From positions 1 through 18,318 of the forward strand of contig JAEDJI010000013.1 in the NCBI GenBank assembly GCA_016296435.1: DNA of 18,318 bases. The letters run 5' to 3'. The position numbers and the translations under genes were made by a program. Origin of the DNA: Bacilli bacterium (GTDB lineage Bacteria > Bacillota_I > Bacilli_A > RF39 > UBA660). The notes under the pieces were generated by a model that ran no database searches, was not told the origin of the DNA, and worked only from the letters and a program-made list of their open reading frames with translations. Shown here piece by piece: positions 16,289-18,318 of the stretch. Each line of letters opens with the position of its first letter. Position 1 is the stretch's first letter.

Positions 16289-16982
16289 CGAAGAATTTAT
16301 ATTAGAATTAAAAAAAATAAATATAACACTAAATGAAGAACAACTAGAACAATTAAATAAATATTATAAAATATTAATAGAAGAAAACAAAAAAATAAAT
16401 CTAACAGGAATTACAACAAAAAAAGAAGTATATTTAAAACACTTTTACGATTCATTAGCGGCAGGATACTTAATAGAAGACAAGAATATAAAACTATGTG
16501 ATATCGGAAGTGGTGCAGGTTTTCCGGGAGTAGTATTAAAAATAGCATACCCACAATTAGATGTAACACTAGTAGATTCGCTTGAAAAAAGAACAAAATT
16601 TTTAAATTATTTAATAAAAGAACTAAACTTAAAAAATATAAAAGTTGAAACAGCAAGAATCGAAGAATATTCAAAAAAACATCAAGAAGAATTTGACATA
16701 GTAACATCAAGAGCAGTAGCAAGTATTCCTGTAATATTGGAAATAGCAGCACAATTAGTAAAAGTAAAAGGATACTTTATACTCTTAAAAGCAAAAGTAG
16801 AAGAAGAATTATTAAACTCTGAAAATGCTCTAAAAACACTAAATTTTAGATTAGAAAAAATGTATCAATTTGAATTACCCATAGAACAAAGCACAAGAAC
16901 AATTCTAAAAATTAAAAAAATCAACAAAGTATCAAAAATATATCCAAGAGATTTTGCAAAAATTAAGCATAGACCATTGTAA
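16281..16982 (+). CDS. rsmG: 16S rRNA (guanine527-N7)-methyltransferase RsmG (GidB)
   Basis: SAM-dependent methyltransferase that makes m7G527 in the 530 loop of 16S rRNA; loss gives low-level streptomycin resistance in several bacteria. The 233 residues show NLTGI (40-44), HFYDSL (54-59), the SAM-binding [16 protein letters not shown] (73-88), [12 protein letters not shown] (substrate-proximal) and SRAVA. The start at 16281 lies inside mnmG, with GGGG upstream. It closes the mnmE-mnmG-rsmG unit at a short terminator. Confidence 0.97.
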   Translation: MTSEEFILELKKINITLNEEQLEQLNKYYKILIEENKKINLTGITTKKEVYLKHFYDSLAAGYLIEDKNIKLCDIGSGAGFPGVVLKIAYPQLDVTLVDSLEKRTKFLNYLIKELNLKNIKVETARIEEYSKKHQEEFDIVTSRAVASIPVILEIAAQLVKVKGYFILLKAKVEEELLNSENALKTLNFRLEKMYQFELPIEQSTRTILKIKKINKVSKIYPRDFAKIKHRPL

Positions 16983-16995
16983 AGTCTCTTTTTTT
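16971..16995 (+). terminator. weak intrinsic terminator after rsmG
   Basis: AGAC (16971-16974) and GTCT (16984-16987) form a 4-bp stem with a 9-nt loop, followed by C and seven T (16989-16995). The 5' arm is inside the end of rsmG. The stem is short, so read-through to noc is likely. Confidence 0.5.
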
Positions 16996-17005
16996 ATTGT
17001 ATAAT
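16977..17005 (+). promoter_or_regulatory. promoter of noc
   Basis: TTGTAA (16977-16982, overlapping the rsmG stop) and a perfect TATAAT (17000-17005) are separated by 17 bp. The start would be near 17012, giving a short leader with GAGGGAT before the ATG at 17049. It overlaps the rsmG terminator. Confidence 0.65.
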
Positions 17006-17048
17006 TTATATTAGGGAACTATAAAAAAAGAATGAAAAGAGGGATAAT

Positions 17049-18278
17049 ATGAACTTAGAAAAAGAGGTATTCGAACTTAATATAAATGATATAATGCCAA
17101 ATAGATTTCAACCAAGGGAAATATTTGATGAACAAGCATTAAATGAGTTAGCATTATCTATAAAAGAACACGGAGTAATTCAACCAATAATAGTAAGAAA
17201 AATTGGTGACAAATATGAAATAATAGCAGGAGAAAGAAGATATCGTGCTTCTAAATTAGCAGGAAAAACAACAATTCCAGCATTAGTAAGAGATATAGAT
17301 GATAAAGAAACAGCTAAAATTGCTTTATTAGAAAACCTTCAACGTTCTGATTTAACGCCAATTGAAGAAGCAAAAACATATCAAACAATACTAAAACTAG
17401 ATAATATAACTCAAGAAGAATTAGCAACAAACTTAGGAAAATCACAATCAACAGTAGCTAATAAACTAAGACTTTTAAATCTAGCAGAAGAAGTCCAAAC
17501 AGCATTGCTAAATAAACAAATATCAGAACGACATGCTAGAAGTCTATTAAATGTTCCAAACCTAGAAGACCAAAAAAAACTATTAAACCAAGTAATAATG
17601 AATAGATTAACAGTAAGACAACTAGATGATGAAATAATGACTCTGACTGGAAAAAGACCACCAGAAGAACAATCAATAGAACATCAAAATCAAAATACAT
17701 TAAAAGAAAATATAAATAAAATTGAAAATGATATAGTAAACAAATTCACAAAAACACAAGAACAAGAATCACATACTATAAATAATCAAGAACAAAAACC
17801 ACAAATAATAACAACACCAGAAATAAAAAATTCACAACTTGAAACACAATATAAATCAGAAACACAAAAAACTAACATTTTTGATATGCTAAGACAACAG
17901 CCAACACCTGATTCAGAAAAAGCTATTGACTCATCAATTCCCGCAATAGATATTAATACTAATATTAGCCAACAACAACCAAACATTGATGAACAAATAA
18001 TAAGTATTCCAAACATAAATGAGCCACAACAAAAAACTACAACACTACAAGAACCGCTTACGATAAATAATCAACAATCAGAATCACAAATAATAACAAT
18101 ACCAAATGAAAAAAAACCAGAAAGCTATAATCAAGTATATGATTTAAGATTTGCAATAAATAATGTTAGGCAAGCAGTACAAAATACAGAAAAATTTGGT
18201 TTCAACATCGATGTTCAAGAATTTGACTTAGACAATGTTTACCAAATAATAATAAAAATAGATAAAAATAAATTTTAA
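17049..18278 (+). CDS. noc: ParB-family nucleoid occlusion protein Noc with long Q/N-rich linker
   Basis: CTP-switch DNA-binding protein; B. subtilis Noc binds dispersed sites and blocks division over the nucleoid. The N-terminal CTPase domain has PNRFQPR (17-23), GERRYRA (61-67) and ENLQR (95-99). In the helix-turn-helix (about 125-165), Gln133, Lys139, Asn144 and Arg161 match the four residues that distinguish Noc from ParB (Arg, Thr, Ala, Gly), and the position after rsmG is that of noc. The C-terminal dimerisation segment (362-407) resembles Noc. Two oddities: no N-terminal amphipathic membrane-binding helix precedes the core, and a low-complexity linker of about 155 residues (205-360) makes it 409 residues against about 285. 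No parA is next to it; a terminator follows. Confidence 0.85.
   Translation: MNLEKEVFELNINDIMPNRFQPREIFDEQALNELALSIKEHGVIQPIIVRKIGDKYEIIAGERRYRASKLAGKTTIPALVRDIDDKETAKIALLENLQRSDLTPIEEAKTYQTILKLDNITQEELATNLGKSQSTVANKLRLLNLAEEVQTALLNKQISERHARSLLNVPNLEDQKKLLNQVIMNRLTVRQLDDEIMTLTGKRPPEEQSIEHQNQNTLKENINKIENDIVNKFTKTQEQESHTINNQEQKPQIITTPEIKNSQLETQYKSETQKTNIFDMLRQQPTPDSEKAIDSSIPAIDINTNISQQQPNIDEQIISIPNINEPQQKTTTLQEPLTINNQQSESQIITIPNEKKPESYNQVYDLRFAINNVRQAVQNTEKFGFNIDVQEFDLDNVYQIIIKIDKNKF
17778..18107 (+). repeat. degenerate repeats in the noc linker
   Basis: The linker-coding region holds two similar blocks of about 45 bp: codons 244-258 (17778-17822) encode INNQ...QIITTP and codons 339-353 (18063-18107) encode INNQ...QIITIP. 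A third, weaker copy, QIISIP, is at residues 316-321. Similarity extends to the DNA (ATAAATAATCAA and CAAATAATAACA recur), which points to internal duplication. Confidence 0.55.
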
Positions 18279-18300
18279 TGCCTTGATATAGGCATTTTTT
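18277..18300 (+). terminator. intrinsic terminator after noc
   Basis: AATGCC (18277-18282) pairs with GGCATT (18291-18296) around an 8-nt loop, and the T-run continues to 18300. It overlaps the noc stop codon. This suggests the next gene, not visible, has its own promoter. Confidence 0.85.
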
Positions 18301-18318
18301 AATATAAAAATAAAAACA

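Noticed and set aside
16519..16528. TTTTCCGGGA in rsmG resembling half of a Noc site
   Set aside because: It lacks the palindromic CCCGGG core and encodes the conserved GAGFPG motif of RsmG.
19..18278. Mycoplasma-type genetic code (UGA as Trp)
   Set aside because: Conserved Trp positions in DnaA, GyrA, MnmE and YidC use TGG and no gene needs read-through of TGA to reach its conserved length.

Overview
The window is the dnaA-oriC neighbourhood of a very AT-rich, low-GC Gram-positive bacterium (Bacillota). The gene order (gyrA-gyrB-recF-dnaN-dnaA, then divergently rpmH-rnpA-yidC-jag-mnmE-mnmG-rsmG-noc) is the classical Bacillus-type origin arrangement. The compact SRP RNA next to tadA, the lipoprotein YidC and the extreme A+T content suggest an uncultured Bacilli/Erysipelotrichia/RF39-like lineage; that placement is inference. 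Trp is encoded by TGG, so the standard bacterial code applies.

Left arm (19-9857, all minus strand, read away from oriC): dnaA and dnaN form one unit closed by a strong terminator. A lone comK-like gene follows, with its own leader and terminator, in the dnaN-recF gap where Bacillus has the S4-domain gene yaaA. Then come recF-gyrB-gyrA with their own promoter, and finally a 4.5S-type SRP RNA gene (ffs) immediately before tadA. A perfect parS site lies between gyrA and ffs, and half of a second one is cut by the left window edge.

Origin: two AT-rich intergenic regions flank dnaA. Both carry repeated TTATTAACA motifs, which I read as this lineage's DnaA boxes (canonical TTATCCACA). In the dnaA-dnaN gap two tandem boxes run directly into a 3-nt-phased array of TAA/AAA triplets, laid out like the Bacillus basal unwinding system. 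The DNA-recognition helix of DnaA is altered at base-contacting residues.

Right arm (10161-18278, plus strand): rpmH (41-residue L34), rnpA, yidC and jag (ribosome/RNase P and membrane insertion), then a convergent membrane-anchored PIG-L deacetylase gene inserted before mnmE-mnmG-rsmG (tRNA and rRNA modification), then a noc-type ParB-family gene with its own promoter and a long Q/N-rich linker.

Most interesting points: the comK homologue that lacks the C-terminal MecA-recognition region and has three 10-bp-phased Spo0A-box-like repeats upstream; the altered DnaA box and DnaA helix pair; the box-plus-trio array; the Noc-type specificity residues beside parS sites; and third-codon-position strand bias that does not reverse at the dnaA/rpmH junction.
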